Part shown: piece after piece, positions 37,492-45,832 of the stretch
Layout: the number at the start of each line of letters is the position of its first letter
Numbering within the stretch: the first letter of the stretch is position 1
NCBI RefSeq assembly: GCF_003987595.1
Contig: NZ_NGJZ01000001.1
Span: 620,001 to 684,000, forward strand
Direction: 5' to 3'
Length of the DNA: 64,000 nt
Source: Vagococcus entomophilus
Lineage (GTDB): Bacteria > Bacillota > Bacilli > Lactobacillales > Vagococcaceae
The notes under the pieces: model-generated
The model's database searches: none
Told to the model about the DNA's origin: nothing
Seen by the model: the letters and a program-made list of their open reading frames with translations, nothing else
Position numbers and translations under genes: made by a program

Positions 37492-38166
37492 TTAATTGCT
37501 GTTTTTAAGTGTGCCATCTTCAATTTTGACTACACGATCACAAAATTTTAGGAGTCGTTCGTCATGTGTGACCATTAGAATCGCCTTATTTTGTGTTTTT
37601 GCTTCCTTAGCTAAAATATTGACCACCTCAAAAGCTCGATCTGTATCCAAACTTGCCGTAGGTTCATCGGCTAATATGATTTTAGGGTCATGATATAAAG
37701 AACAAGCGATTGCCACTCGTTGTTTTTCGCCCCCAGATAAATCACGAGGATAACTCTCAAGCAGATGAGCAATCTCTAAGCTTTGGATCAATTCTTCTTT
37801 TTTGTTCGGATTTTTTTTAGTAGCATCAATTTTTTCAATCAAATGAAGTTGGTCTTTCACTTTTAGAAAAGGGACTAAGTTGGCATTTTGTAAAATAAAG
37901 CCAATTTGTTGAAAACGTAAGCGAACACGCTCTTTTTCTTTTATTTTAGCTAAATCAGTGCTTCCAATTTCAACATGTCCAGTTGTTGGTTGTTCCAGTC
38001 CGGCCACAAGAGATAAAAATGTACTTTTACCAGAACCAGATGGTCCAATCAATGCCACAAATTCTCCTTGCTTCATTGAAAAGTCACCTTGTTTTAACGC
38101 CTGTACCTCAGTGTGCCCTTTTCCGTATACTTTTGAAATATTTCGTATGTTTAAGACATTTGTCAT
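37492..38166 (-). CDS. ABC exporter ATP-binding protein, MacB/LolD type
   Basis: A 224-residue ATPase with Walker A GPSGSGKSTFLSLVAG, signature LSGGEKQRVAIACSL, Walker B IILADEPTASLDTDR and switch His in MVTHDERL. The type pairs with FtsX-like permeases that export peptides or act mechanically on the envelope. It lies 2 bases after the permease gene and is the last gene of the unit controlled by the TetR-type operator upstream. Confidence 0.92.
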   Translation of the reverse strand: MTNVLNIRNISKVYGKGHTEVQALKQGDFSMKQGEFVALIGPSGSGKSTFLSLVAGLEQPTTGHVEIGSTDLAKIKEKERVRLRFQQIGFILQNANLVPFLKVKDQLHLIEKIDATKKNPNKKEELIQSLEIAHLLESYPRDLSGGEKQRVAIACSLYHDPKIILADEPTASLDTDRAFEVVNILAKEAKTQNKAILMVTHDERLLKFCDRVVKIEDGTLKNSN

Positions 38167-38168
38167 GA

Positions 38169-39263
38169 TTATCCTCCTATCGCAACAAGTGGGTCAATAT
38201 TTTTGATCGTTCTTGTGGAGATAAACCCTCCAAGTAGTGCAATGATAATGAGCAAAAGACTGTTTAATCCAAGTGCTAGGTAATTCGTGGTGTAGGGCAT
38301 GCTATTTGGTAAAAACTGAACGGTAATTGCAGTTAAAATTAAGCCAATGGCTACCCCTAAAACAGCCAATATCCCTGTTTGACTAATTACCGATTTTACA
38401 AGATAGTTGGTTGGAACTCCTTGAACCTTTAAGACACCAAACATTGCTGTTTTTTGTAAAGTCATAATATAGATAAAGATTCCAATCACAAAAGAAGCAA
38501 TGATAATTAAAAAGTAAATCATGGTATCAAGAGTTAGATTTTGTGCCTGATAACCCGGGAGCGCTTCAATGAAGCTTTTTACATCAAGCTGTACGACTTT
38601 TTCTTTTAAAGAAGAGGAAAGTGTGACGCCATTTTTACGGACTACTAGTCCGTTAATGGTTTTATTTTCTTGAGTAAGAGTGTCTTGCCCTTTGATTGCC
38701 TGGATGGTCTCGATAGATGTATAAATTACCGGTACAATATTGTAGGTGCTTTTTTTGGTCCAACCGACTATTTCTAGCGGCGTTTTATAGGTCCCAGCAT
38801 AAATTTTATCCCCAATTTTGTATCCTTGCTCTTTTAAATCTGCTGAAAGAACAACTTCATTCTTCTTTTGATAGAGATTACCCGATGTCACCTTTGGTCT
38901 TAAAAAGCTTTGATTACTTACACCAAAGAAGCTGGTATTGGTTCTCGTTGAGTCTTTACTCGAGTCATTTCTAATGGCCAAAGCAGCTTGTGCAACAGCA
39001 GCAATGTTTTGGTTGTTGAGAAGACTGGAAGCCTCTTTTTCCGTTAGTGAAGAAGCATTTAAGTTTTTATTCGACTCCTTTGTGACAATGACCGTTTTGG
39101 CTTGCCACTGGTCTACAGCCAAGCGATTTCCTTGCTGCAGTCCATTGGCTAACCCTGAGAGAATAGCAATTAACCAAGTGATCATAACAATCACTAAGAT
39201 GATGAGCACATACTTGGCTTTTGTGTACTTCATTTCATTGATTCCTAAAAACATAGTGTTCAC
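38169..39263 (-). CDS. ABC exporter permease, FtsX/MacB-like
   Basis: A 364-residue permease: one N-terminal membrane helix (about 18-38), a large extracellular domain (about 40-235) and three C-terminal helices (DTMIYFLIIIASFVIGIFIYIMTL, QTGILAVLGVAIGLILTA, LLLIIIALLGGFIS), the 1+3 topology of FtsX-like permeases. There is no peptidase domain. It follows the TetR gene in the same direction and is preceded by a promoter carrying a 22-base palindrome. The transported substrate is unknown. Confidence 0.9.
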   Translation of the reverse strand: MNTMFLGINEMKYTKAKYVLIILVIVMITWLIAILSGLANGLQQGNRLAVDQWQAKTVIVTKESNKNLNASSLTEKEASSLLNNQNIAAVAQAALAIRNDSSKDSTRTNTSFFGVSNQSFLRPKVTSGNLYQKKNEVVLSADLKEQGYKIGDKIYAGTYKTPLEIVGWTKKSTYNIVPVIYTSIETIQAIKGQDTLTQENKTINGLVVRKNGVTLSSSLKEKVVQLDVKSFIEALPGYQAQNLTLDTMIYFLIIIASFVIGIFIYIMTLQKTAMFGVLKVQGVPTNYLVKSVISQTGILAVLGVAIGLILTAITVQFLPNSMPYTTNYLALGLNSLLLIIIALLGGFISTRTIKNIDPLVAIGG

Positions 39264-39281
39264 TCCTTTATTCTTTCGTTT

Positions 39282-39310
39282 ATAATATCACTTATCAACT
39301 GATAAGTGAA
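39282..39310 (-). promoter_or_regulatory. Promoter with embedded 22-base palindromic operator (ABC exporter operon)
   Basis: On the minus strand TTCACT (39310-39305), a 17-base spacer and TATTAT (39287-39282). The perfect palindrome TCACTTATCA-AC-TGATAAGTGA (39288-39309) fills the spacer and overlaps the -35. The position and perfect dyad fit the TetR family product of the adjacent gene. Confidence 0.75.
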
Positions 39311-39404
39311 GTATGAAGGAAAAGTGAAGAAAAATTCACTCGTTTTTATCTGTTGATTGATGTAGTCAAAACTAGGTGGATTAATTAGATCTTTGACAGC
39401 AAAA

Positions 39405-40040
39405 TCAGGGATTCACTCTTTCGCTTTCGTGGTTTTCACTTGTTTGATATAGTCCGTACAGCATCATATCAATCATTTCATTAATTTTTTGCTGACTTTG
39501 CTTTTTTTGATACGTCTGCTGCACTTCCATAAGAGCGCTCACGTTATATAATAAAAAACTTGCGGCTTGCTCATCGCTGACACGCTGTTTTAATTTAGGG
39601 CTTGTTTTTACCTGCGCAAACAGCTGAATAAAACTAGAAATATAGGTTTCATGAAACCAAAGATACATTAGTTTTTGCTCGCTTGTATCTAATTCGTTTG
39701 ACATATCTTGTAACATTTTAAATAGGTTAGTTGGATGTTTTTCTAGTAAAATATCAATCATTTCCCGCAAACTATTCTCTAATGTTAAGCCTTTGTTTAA
39801 TATGGTTAGGAGTGCAGTTTTCACTTCTTTTGTGAGTGCTTCTATAACTGCTAGGTAAATTTCTTTCTTATTTGAAAAATGATGATAGAGATTGGGCTGT
39901 GTAATATCACATTTTTTGGCAATTTCTCGAGTAGATGTCAAGCGATAGCCTTTTTCCATAAATAAAGAAGAGGCAACAGCTAGAATGGTTTGATGCGTTC
40001 TTTCCCAATCTTTTTTTCTAGAATTTCCTTTTTCCGTCAT
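39405..40040 (-). CDS. TetR/AcrR family transcriptional regulator
   Basis: A 211-residue repressor. The N-terminal TetR helix-turn-helix is at about 14-60 (QTILAVASSLFMEKGYRLTSTREIAKKCDITQPNLYHHFSNKKEIYLAVI), followed by an all-helical ligand domain. It is encoded upstream of the MacB-like transporter, whose promoter contains a perfect palindrome, so it probably represses that transporter. The ligand is unknown. Confidence 0.92.
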   Translation of the reverse strand: MTEKGNSRKKDWERTHQTILAVASSLFMEKGYRLTSTREIAKKCDITQPNLYHHFSNKKEIYLAVIEALTKEVKTALLTILNKGLTLENSLREMIDILLEKHPTNLFKMLQDMSNELDTSEQKLMYLWFHETYISSFIQLFAQVKTSPKLKQRVSDEQAASFLLYNVSALMEVQQTYQKKQSQQKINEMIDMMLYGLYQTSENHESERVNP

Positions 40041-40097
40041 GGCTCCTTCTCCCCCTTTATTCTCGCTCTATTCTAGCATAAAAAAATTAAGAATACA

Positions 40098-40133
40098 TAA
40101 AAAAAGCCAGAGATCCCTTCTATCGGGGTCTCT
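40098..40133 (-). terminator. Terminator of the purine permease gene
   Basis: AGAGATCCC and GGGGTCTCT arms; on the minus strand the hairpin is followed by GGCTTTTTTT. Confidence 0.75.
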
Positions 40134-40176
40134 ATGCTCCTATTTATTGCTTATTGGAATTACTTTCCCTTTTCTT

Positions 40177-41583
40177 CTACAAAATGGCTAAAATAACGAA
40201 ATTTAAAATAAATAAGCCAGTTACGACCCAAAGGATTGGGGAAACATCCTTGCTCTTTCCTTTAATTACTTTGACCAGTACAAAGAAAATAAAACCAGCG
40301 GCTATACCATATGAAATACTATAGCAAATCCCCATAAAGATTGAGATGAAAAATGCTGGAACTGCTTCTTCTAAATTTGACCATTCAATTTCTTTAAACG
40401 AGGACAACATCATGATGCCGACTAAGATAAGTGCGGGCGCAGTTGCTTGTGCTGGGACAATACTAATAAAGGGAGCCAAGAAGCTGCTTAGTAAGAACAA
40501 GATGGCAACGACTACAGAAGTAAGACCCGTTCTTCCTCCTACGCCAATTCCAGCAGCACTTTCAACATATGTGGTTGTATTGGATGTTCCAAAAACAGCC
40601 CCAACTGAAGTCGCAATCGCATCTGCAAATAGAGCTTTATCCATTTTTGAACGCATGCCATGGCTATTTTCAAGAGCCAATTCATCTTCTTTACTAAAAA
40701 TACCCGTTCTGCGACCTGTTCCGATGAAAGTACCGATTGTATCGAAGGTATCAGATAAACTAAATGCTAAAATGGTCATCAGCACCTGTGGAATTTTTGA
40801 ACTGTCACTAAACAGTGATAAAAGGCCATTCGAACCAAAAGCGGCGCCAAATGTTGTGCCTAAATCTTTAAAAGATTGCCCCAAACTGCTGGAGGAATTA
40901 CCAACTTGGCTCAAATCAACGACGCCCATTGGGATTCCGATAATTGTGGTCGCCAAAATCCCAATCAAAATACCGCCTCGAACATTTAAGATAACCAAAG
41001 TAGTCGTTAGAACCAATCCAATTACAGCAAGAATAATAGCAGGATTATTAAAATTTGCAAGTGCAGGAACAATACTATTTCCATTTACGGCACCATTTAC
41101 TGGCTTGGCTTCAATTGTAAAACTTAATAAGCCAGCATTTTTTAGGCCCACATACGCAACAAATATGCCAATTCCTCCGCCAATCGCATGCTGTAAGGTT
41201 TCTGGAATTGAGCGAATAATTAACTTTCGAATGCTTGTAACTGTAATAAAAATATTAATTAATCCACATAAAAATACCATCGCGAGTGCTTCCTCAAAAG
41301 AATAGCCTAAGCCTTTGACAACAGTATAAGTAAAAAATGCATTCAAGCCCATACCCGGAGCTTGAGCATAGGGTACATTGGCAAAAAGTCCCATCACAAG
41401 AGTACCGATTACCGCCGCAATAATGGTAGCTAAGAAAACAGCTTGAAACGGCATTCCTGTTAGTGATAAAACAGCTGGATTGACAAATAAAATATAACTC
41501 ATAGCAAAGAATGTTGTTACACCAGCAGTGATTTCAGTTCCAATATCCGTGTTATTCTCCTTTAATTTAAAAAACTTTTCCAT
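40177..41583 (-). CDS. NCS2 family purine permease (guanine/hypoxanthine or adenine type)
   Basis: A 468-residue uracil/xanthine-superfamily transporter of the AzgA/PbuG branch, with 12-14 membrane segments, GVTTFFAMSYILFVNPAVLS, the AQAPGMGLNAFFTYTVV motif, SDTFDTIGTFIGTGRRTG and TSNTTTYVESAAGIGVGGRTG. It imports purine bases with protons. Monocistronic. A promoter TTGTGC-17-TATAAT lies near 41637-41665, and a PurBox-like element lies further upstream. No purine riboswitch aptamer was found in the short leader. Confidence 0.92.
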   Translation of the reverse strand: MEKFFKLKENNTDIGTEITAGVTTFFAMSYILFVNPAVLSLTGMPFQAVFLATIIAAVIGTLVMGLFANVPYAQAPGMGLNAFFTYTVVKGLGYSFEEALAMVFLCGLINIFITVTSIRKLIIRSIPETLQHAIGGGIGIFVAYVGLKNAGLLSFTIEAKPVNGAVNGNSIVPALANFNNPAIILAVIGLVLTTTLVILNVRGGILIGILATTIIGIPMGVVDLSQVGNSSSSLGQSFKDLGTTFGAAFGSNGLLSLFSDSSKIPQVLMTILAFSLSDTFDTIGTFIGTGRRTGIFSKEDELALENSHGMRSKMDKALFADAIATSVGAVFGTSNTTTYVESAAGIGVGGRTGLTSVVVAILFLLSSFLAPFISIVPAQATAPALILVGIMMLSSFKEIEWSNLEEAVPAFFISIFMGICYSISYGIAAGFIFFVLVKVIKGKSKDVSPILWVVTGLFILNFVILAIL

Positions 41584-41636
41584 AATAATCCCTTTCTTTT
41601 CTCAATGTTCTTAACGATTTCATCATTTCCGTCTTT

Positions 41637-41713
41637 ATTATAGGTCAAGATTTTATTAAGCACAATGTAAAAGTGTATATTTTTCATTTTTATACGGATA
41701 ACGTTCGTGTTTT
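41637..41713 (-). promoter_or_regulatory. Promoter and PurBox-like element of the purine permease
   Basis: On the minus strand TATAAT at 41642-41637 has TTGTGC 17 bases upstream. AAACACGAACGTTAT (41713-41699) contains CGAAC like the PurR box of lactococci and bacilli and is centred about 75 bases before the predicted start of transcription, where lactococcal PurR acts as an activator. Confidence 0.4.
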
Positions 41714-41730
41714 AAGCGATGCGAAAAAAC

Positions 41731-41774
41731 TTTACATCTCTATGTGTACTATGTATACTAGTACACATAGAGAT
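41731..41774 (+). promoter_or_regulatory. Promoter inside a 39-base dyad operator (GntR-ABC operon)
   Basis: TTTACA (41731-41736), 17 bases, TATACT (41754-41759). ATCTCTATGTGTACTA (41736-41751) and TAGTACACATAGAGAT (41759-41774) are perfect 16-base arms around TGTATAC, so the dyad covers the -10 and the start of transcription. The GntR product of the first gene is the likely repressor. Confidence 0.78.
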
Positions 41775-41788
41775 AGGAGTCGATCAGC

Positions 41789-42181
41789 ATGCAGATTAAC
41801 AAACAAAGCAACAAGCCTTACTATGAACAAATTGTTTTCGGCATTAAGGAGGATATCTTAAAAGGAATCTTAATCCCAGGAGATAAAATACCCTCAGTTC
41901 GAGACATGGCGGCGTTACTTCTAACTAATCCTAATACGGTGAGTAAAGCATATAAGGAGTTGGAAGCGCAAGATGTTATTTTAACAGTGCGAGGAAGAGG
42001 AACGTTTGTTAAAGATAGCGCAACCTCCAGTCCCTCTAGTAAACAGATGGATAAAATAAAAACGAAACTACAAGAAGCAGTTGTGGAAGCCCTCTATTTC
42101 GAGGTTCCTTTGGAAGAAATACAGTCATGGGTGAAACAAACAATACAGGAATTTGGAGGGGAAATAAATGGAAATTATTGA
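41789..42181 (+). CDS. GntR family regulator, YtrA subfamily
   Basis: A 130-residue regulator with an N-terminal winged helix (YYEQIVFGIKEDILKGILIPGDKIPSVRDMAALL and NPNTVSKAYKELEAQDVI) and a short C-terminal helical dimerisation part, the compact YtrA layout. YtrA proteins head operons of ABC transporters and repress them. It overlaps the ATPase gene by 14 bases, and its promoter sits inside a long palindrome. AGGAG precedes the ATG. Confidence 0.92.
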   Translation: MQINKQSNKPYYEQIVFGIKEDILKGILIPGDKIPSVRDMAALLLTNPNTVSKAYKELEAQDVILTVRGRGTFVKDSATSSPSSKQMDKIKTKLQEAVVEALYFEVPLEEIQSWVKQTIQEFGGEINGNY

Positions 42182-43055
42182 TTTATCTAAAAAAATTGAG
42201 GACAAAATAGTGTTGTCAAAAATAAATTTTACACTAGAAAAAGGCCAAATCGTTGGTCTGTTAGGACGAAATGGTACCGGAAAAACGACACTCTTTCGGA
42301 CAATTACAGGAGAGTATTTACCAGATACGGGTACAATAAAGATTGCGAATCGCTCTTTAGAAGTAAATCGTATTCTGAAAGAAAAATATTTTTATTTGGA
42401 TACACAGTATCATGCATTAAATCCGCTCACCCCCAAAAAAATCGCATCTTTTTACCAGGAACTCTATTCTTCTTTTGATTCAACTAAGTTTTTTGAGTTG
42501 CTAGATATTTATAAGCTGGATATAAATAGTAAATATAAACACCTTTCTAAAGGGACGCAAGGATTATTCAACATGATTTTAGCTTTTTCAACTAATGCCA
42601 CCTATTATTTTTTTGACGAACCTTTTGATGGTCTTGACGTGCTTGTCAAAAAAAGTGTCATTCAATTGCTTTTAAAAGAAGCGAGCACAGGGGAAAAGTC
42701 AATTGTGATCTCTTCACACAACCTAGTGGAACTTGAAGCGCTGATTGACCGTGTGCTTATTTTAAAAGGAAATCAAATCATCAAGGATTACACACTTGAT
42801 CAAACAAAAGAAAAAATGAAAAAAGTCCAAATGGTTTTCTCTCAGAAAAAAATCCCTGCTATCGTGAAAGAAAATTGTAAGATTGTTCAAGTTCAAGGTC
42901 GAGTAGTCATTGGCATTTTCCCAGAGATCACAGAGTATCTGCAAGAAAAAATTGATAACGAACATCCCGTTTTATTTGAAGAACTACCTTTAAATTTAGA
43001 AGACTTGTTTGTCACTGAATTAACAGAAGAACTTGATTATAAATTATTTGACTAG
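42168..43055 (+). CDS. ABC transporter ATP-binding protein
   Basis: A 295-residue ATPase: Walker A GLLGRNGTGKTTLFRTITG, a degenerate signature LSKGTQGLFNMILAF in place of LSGGQ, Walker B TYYFFDEPFDGLD and switch His in VISSHNLVEL. The C-terminal 90 residues extend beyond the ATPase core. It is translated from within the end of the GntR gene and followed by its permease, the layout of YtrA-type units linked to cell-envelope stress or antimicrobial peptides in other Firmicutes. Confidence 0.9.
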   Translation: MEIIDLSKKIEDKIVLSKINFTLEKGQIVGLLGRNGTGKTTLFRTITGEYLPDTGTIKIANRSLEVNRILKEKYFYLDTQYHALNPLTPKKIASFYQELYSSFDSTKFFELLDIYKLDINSKYKHLSKGTQGLFNMILAFSTNATYYFFDEPFDGLDVLVKKSVIQLLLKEASTGEKSIVISSHNLVELEALIDRVLILKGNQIIKDYTLDQTKEKMKKVQMVFSQKKIPAIVKENCKIVQVQGRVVIGIFPEITEYLQEKIDNEHPVLFEELPLNLEDLFVTELTEELDYKLFD

Positions 43056-43066
43056 GAGTGAATAAA

Positions 43067-44275
43067 TTGAAAAGAGAATTAGTGCGTGTAATTTTGAAAA
43101 AGTATTGGCCTTTATTGCTGTGTCTATTTATCTTGGGTGTAGGCACAAGTTTTATATCAGGAAAAAGTTCTGTTTCAACTTGGCAAGATACAATAGATTA
43201 TCATAAGACGCCTGAGTATAAAAAAGAAGGTAAAAAAAGCTATAATGAGGGTAAAAAGATTGAAATAATAGAGAGTGAAAATACAAAAACAGGAGTCCCC
43301 TCTTTTATAAATAGTTATAAAGATTATAAAAATTTTGAAGAGTATGAAAAGAGCAGCATGCAGTTCTTCTTGGTTAAAAAAACGGCAAAAACTGCCAGCT
43401 CTTATACGCTTCAACACGGCAGCAATCCCCTCTATATGTTGCTTTGTCTAAGTTTTCTGTTTGCTTTCTTATTGCTTTCGTTTGACAATCAAAGTCAATT
43501 TAATCGACTGTTACTAAAAAGTAAATTCTCGCGATTAGAAATTCTTTTAACAAAATTGTTTGCGATAATGGGAACGGTCCTATTCACTTCTATAATCGGG
43601 AGTACGCTATTTTACTTAATTGTTGCCTATTCTGTTCCTGCCTTTTATTTTAATATTCCTTTAGCCATTCTGATTTGGAAAATTTGTTACACCTGTCTTT
43701 TCTGTCTTGTTTTTAGTGCATCAGGAATCCTAATGGCCTCGTTGGTTAATAAAGTAAGTTTGGGTATTGTCACTTCTATTGGGTTGGTGTTTTCGTTTAC
43801 GCTCTTTACCGCAAGCATTGCAGACATTCTGGTTCTGTTTAACCCTAATTTCAGTGGCACTGCTCAGTCTTTTTGGAGATATACCTCTGTTCCTTATGAG
43901 GCTTTTACTTATCTACTCTATCGCAACAAAGTATTATTATTGTTGATACCATTTTTACTCCTGGTTATACTCTCTTTAGCTACATACTGGGTCTTTAAGC
44001 GTATTTCTTTAGAGCAACAAGATAACTATTTGACGCTGAAACAATTGAATGTCCCCGTTTATATAGTATTTGTCTTTTACACCACGTTTTCTCTAGGGGT
44101 CCAAGGCATCCCTTTTGGAGGGGCCATTCCAACGAATCTTTCGTTTCAAGCTGATTGGGTAGTTTACGGACTAAACATCGTCGGTGTCTTCCTTACTAGC
44201 TTACTTATTGGACATATGGTTTTATATAAAAAGTTCCCCTTGATTTCAAGATACTATTCATTTAAAAAAAAATAA
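43067..44275 (+). CDS. ABC-2 type permease, partner of the GntR-linked ATPase
   Basis: A membrane protein of 402 residues with a first helix at about 12-30, an extracellular Lys/Glu/Tyr-rich loop (about 35-110) and then at least six hydrophobic segments. No named family motif is recognisable, so the call rests on the membrane pattern and its place after the ATPase gene. AGGAG at 43053-43057 is too close to the GTG at 43058 and well placed for TTG at 43067, which is preferred. Confidence 0.8.
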   Translation: MKRELVRVILKKYWPLLLCLFILGVGTSFISGKSSVSTWQDTIDYHKTPEYKKEGKKSYNEGKKIEIIESENTKTGVPSFINSYKDYKNFEEYEKSSMQFFLVKKTAKTASSYTLQHGSNPLYMLLCLSFLFAFLLLSFDNQSQFNRLLLKSKFSRLEILLTKLFAIMGTVLFTSIIGSTLFYLIVAYSVPAFYFNIPLAILIWKICYTCLFCLVFSASGILMASLVNKVSLGIVTSIGLVFSFTLFTASIADILVLFNPNFSGTAQSFWRYTSVPYEAFTYLLYRNKVLLLLIPFLLLVILSLATYWVFKRISLEQQDNYLTLKQLNVPVYIVFVFYTTFSLGVQGIPFGGAIPTNLSFQADWVVYGLNIVGVFLTSLLIGHMVLYKKFPLISRYYSFKKK

Positions 44276-44283
44276 ATAAAGCG

Positions 44284-44330
44284 TAAAAAAAGAGCCTAGA
44301 ACATCACTCTTAAGTGATGTTCTAGGCTCT
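44284..44330 (-). terminator. Terminator of the CPBP gene (repeat-type hairpin)
   Basis: Perfect 18-base arms AGAGCCTAGAACATCACT / AGTGATGTTCTAGGCTCT. The T run is on the minus strand, so it ends the CPBP gene. It closely resembles the hairpin at 19467-19495. Confidence 0.75.
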
Positions 44331-44342
44331 AAGTATTCAATA

Positions 44343-44400
44343 AACAGAGGCAACAGATTAAATAAGCTGAAATTACCTACTTATTTCCCCCCTGTTTTTT
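44343..44400 (+). terminator. Probable terminator of the GntR-ABC operon
   Basis: AACAG and CTGTT outer arms with an inner AAATAAG / CTTATTT pair, followed by TTTTTT on the plus strand; an imperfect structure. Confidence 0.45.
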
Positions 44401-44401
44401 A

Positions 44402-45097
44402 CTAGATAAGAAATAACAAAGCATATGCTGCTAACATATTATTCAAGATATGAATCAAAATAGAATCTCGGATGTTGCGTCTTCTTATGTAGGCAAAAGC
44501 AAAAATTGCGCCCATTAGAAAATACAGTAAAAAGGAAGCGATACTGTCACTCAAATGCATTGAAGAAAATACAAGCCCTGACACTAAAATTGCCAACCAT
44601 TTGAAGCGGTCTTTAAAGAATAAATTAATTAAAATCCCTCTAAACACTAATTCTTCTAAAATAGGCCCCACAAACATTAAAATGAGGACAAATAAAATAA
44701 AATACAAAGAACTCTTGTCTTTGGGGATAAAGCTAGCAATCGCAGTATCGTTTTTTGTTTGTCCAGAAATAAAAATAATCGATATAAGAGCAACAAGAAT
44801 TCTCATAGCAAAAAATAACCCGATATCTTTCATAATATCTTTACTTGTCCACTGAACAGGCAAATCATAGGAAACTTTCTTGTAGAGAAGCCAAACTCCA
44901 CAGAGTAAACCGGCTGTTCCTAAGAAAATGAAGGCTGGAACCAACAGATCTTGACTTGAACCCTTCTGCATATAACCTACAGTAAAACTAAGAGGCAATT
45001 GAATCAACAAAATTAATAATGCAATTAATACCACTTTTAGTGCAACTTCCCCAATCTTTGTCAAATAGCTTACAAACGTATTTTCATCTTTGTTCAT
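44402..45097 (-). CDS. CPBP family intramembrane metalloprotease
   Basis: A 231-residue membrane protein with about seven helices and the CPBP (Abi) motifs: GPILEELVFRGIL (EExxxR), a following FSSMHLSDS with conserved His, and a C-terminal HILNNMLA. This family includes CAAX-type prenyl proteases and bacteriocin self-immunity proteins. No bacteriocin gene is visible next to it. GGAGG-like sequence precedes the ATG. Monocistronic. Confidence 0.9.
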   Translation of the reverse strand: MNKDENTFVSYLTKIGEVALKVVLIALLILLIQLPLSFTVGYMQKGSSQDLLVPAFIFLGTAGLLCGVWLLYKKVSYDLPVQWTSKDIMKDIGLFFAMRILVALISIIFISGQTKNDTAIASFIPKDKSSLYFILFVLILMFVGPILEELVFRGILINLFFKDRFKWLAILVSGLVFSSMHLSDSIASFLLYFLMGAIFAFAYIRRRNIRDSILIHILNNMLAAYALLFLI

Positions 45098-45291
45098 CTT
45101 ACTCCTCCGATATCTTTTTTTAACTTATTTAGTTGGGTAACAATCTGGCAGACAATTTCAATTTTAACATGGGAAATTTGGCGAAACAATACAAAATGCA
45201 TCATGTGTTGGCAACCGATGACTTTTCACCCCGAGTAATTCATGCTAAACTTCAAATAAACAATCGTAAAAGTAGAAATGAGGTTACTAAA

Positions 45292-45771
45292 TTGACTACA
45301 ATCCAAAATTATTGGAAAACCTATGCCTCCACGCATCCCTCTGTTCAAGAGGAAATTCCAGATGCCTGGATGTTTGGCAATGGCTCAGAAAAAATGGGCA
45401 ATGAGCTTGGGAAACTCGTCGTTGAAGGGATAAAAACGGCTACTTGCTCTGCGCACTTCTTATTCGAAATGGAGAAAGAACCGCTCCCAAAAATCGGTCA
45501 ATATGACATTGTTTTATCTGGCAATCATCAACCTTTAGCAATTATTCAAACTACGTCAGTTGAAATCGTACCGATGAAAAACGTCTCAAAAGATTTTGCT
45601 TATGCCGAAGGTGAAGGAAATCGCAGTTATGACTACTGGTACCAAGAACACAAGCTATTTTTTACTGAACTGCTCAAAGAGTATGGTCGCGCCTTTACCC
45701 CCGATATCTTACTCGTCTGTCAACAATTTAAGGTTGTGGATGTATGGAATAAGTTCCATGTAAGAGGTTAG
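45292..45771 (+). CDS. ASCH domain-containing protein
   Basis: A 159-residue protein of the ASCH fold (PUA-like beta barrel, proposed RNA-binding or nucleotide-processing): DAWMFGNGSEKMGNELGKLVVEGIKTATCSAHF, GQYDIVLSGNHQPLAIIQTTSVEIVPM and FAYAEGEGNRSYDYWYQEHKLFF. The TTG at 45292 with GAGG eight bases upstream is preferred; a longer frame from 45133 adds 53 residues without family similarity. It is the last ordinary gene before the AT-rich island. Confidence 0.85.
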   Translation: MTTIQNYWKTYASTHPSVQEEIPDAWMFGNGSEKMGNELGKLVVEGIKTATCSAHFLFEMEKEPLPKIGQYDIVLSGNHQPLAIIQTTSVEIVPMKNVSKDFAYAEGEGNRSYDYWYQEHKLFFTELLKEYGRAFTPDILLVCQQFKVVDVWNKFHVRG

Positions 45772-45832
45772 GAGATTCATTTTCTTTATGTATATTTATA
45801 CATTGCGATAAGGTGGAAGGTATCAACTAAAC

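Noticed and set aside
40346-41305. A 319-codon plus-strand open frame
   Set aside because: It is exactly antisense to the NCS2 purine permease, has no ribosome binding site, and its amino acid text is low-complexity Pro/Thr/Lys-rich, as expected for a shadow of a membrane protein gene.
41584-41788. A purine riboswitch upstream of the NCS2 permease
   Set aside because: The leader is only about 45 bases from the predicted start of transcription, and the conserved three-way junction of the aptamer was not found.
45772-45832. Left edge of the island, searched for a third sufT-like fragment or an att repeat
   Set aside because: No recognisable match to the sufT-like 3' end was found between the ASCH gene and the helicase gene, so the left boundary is not proven.
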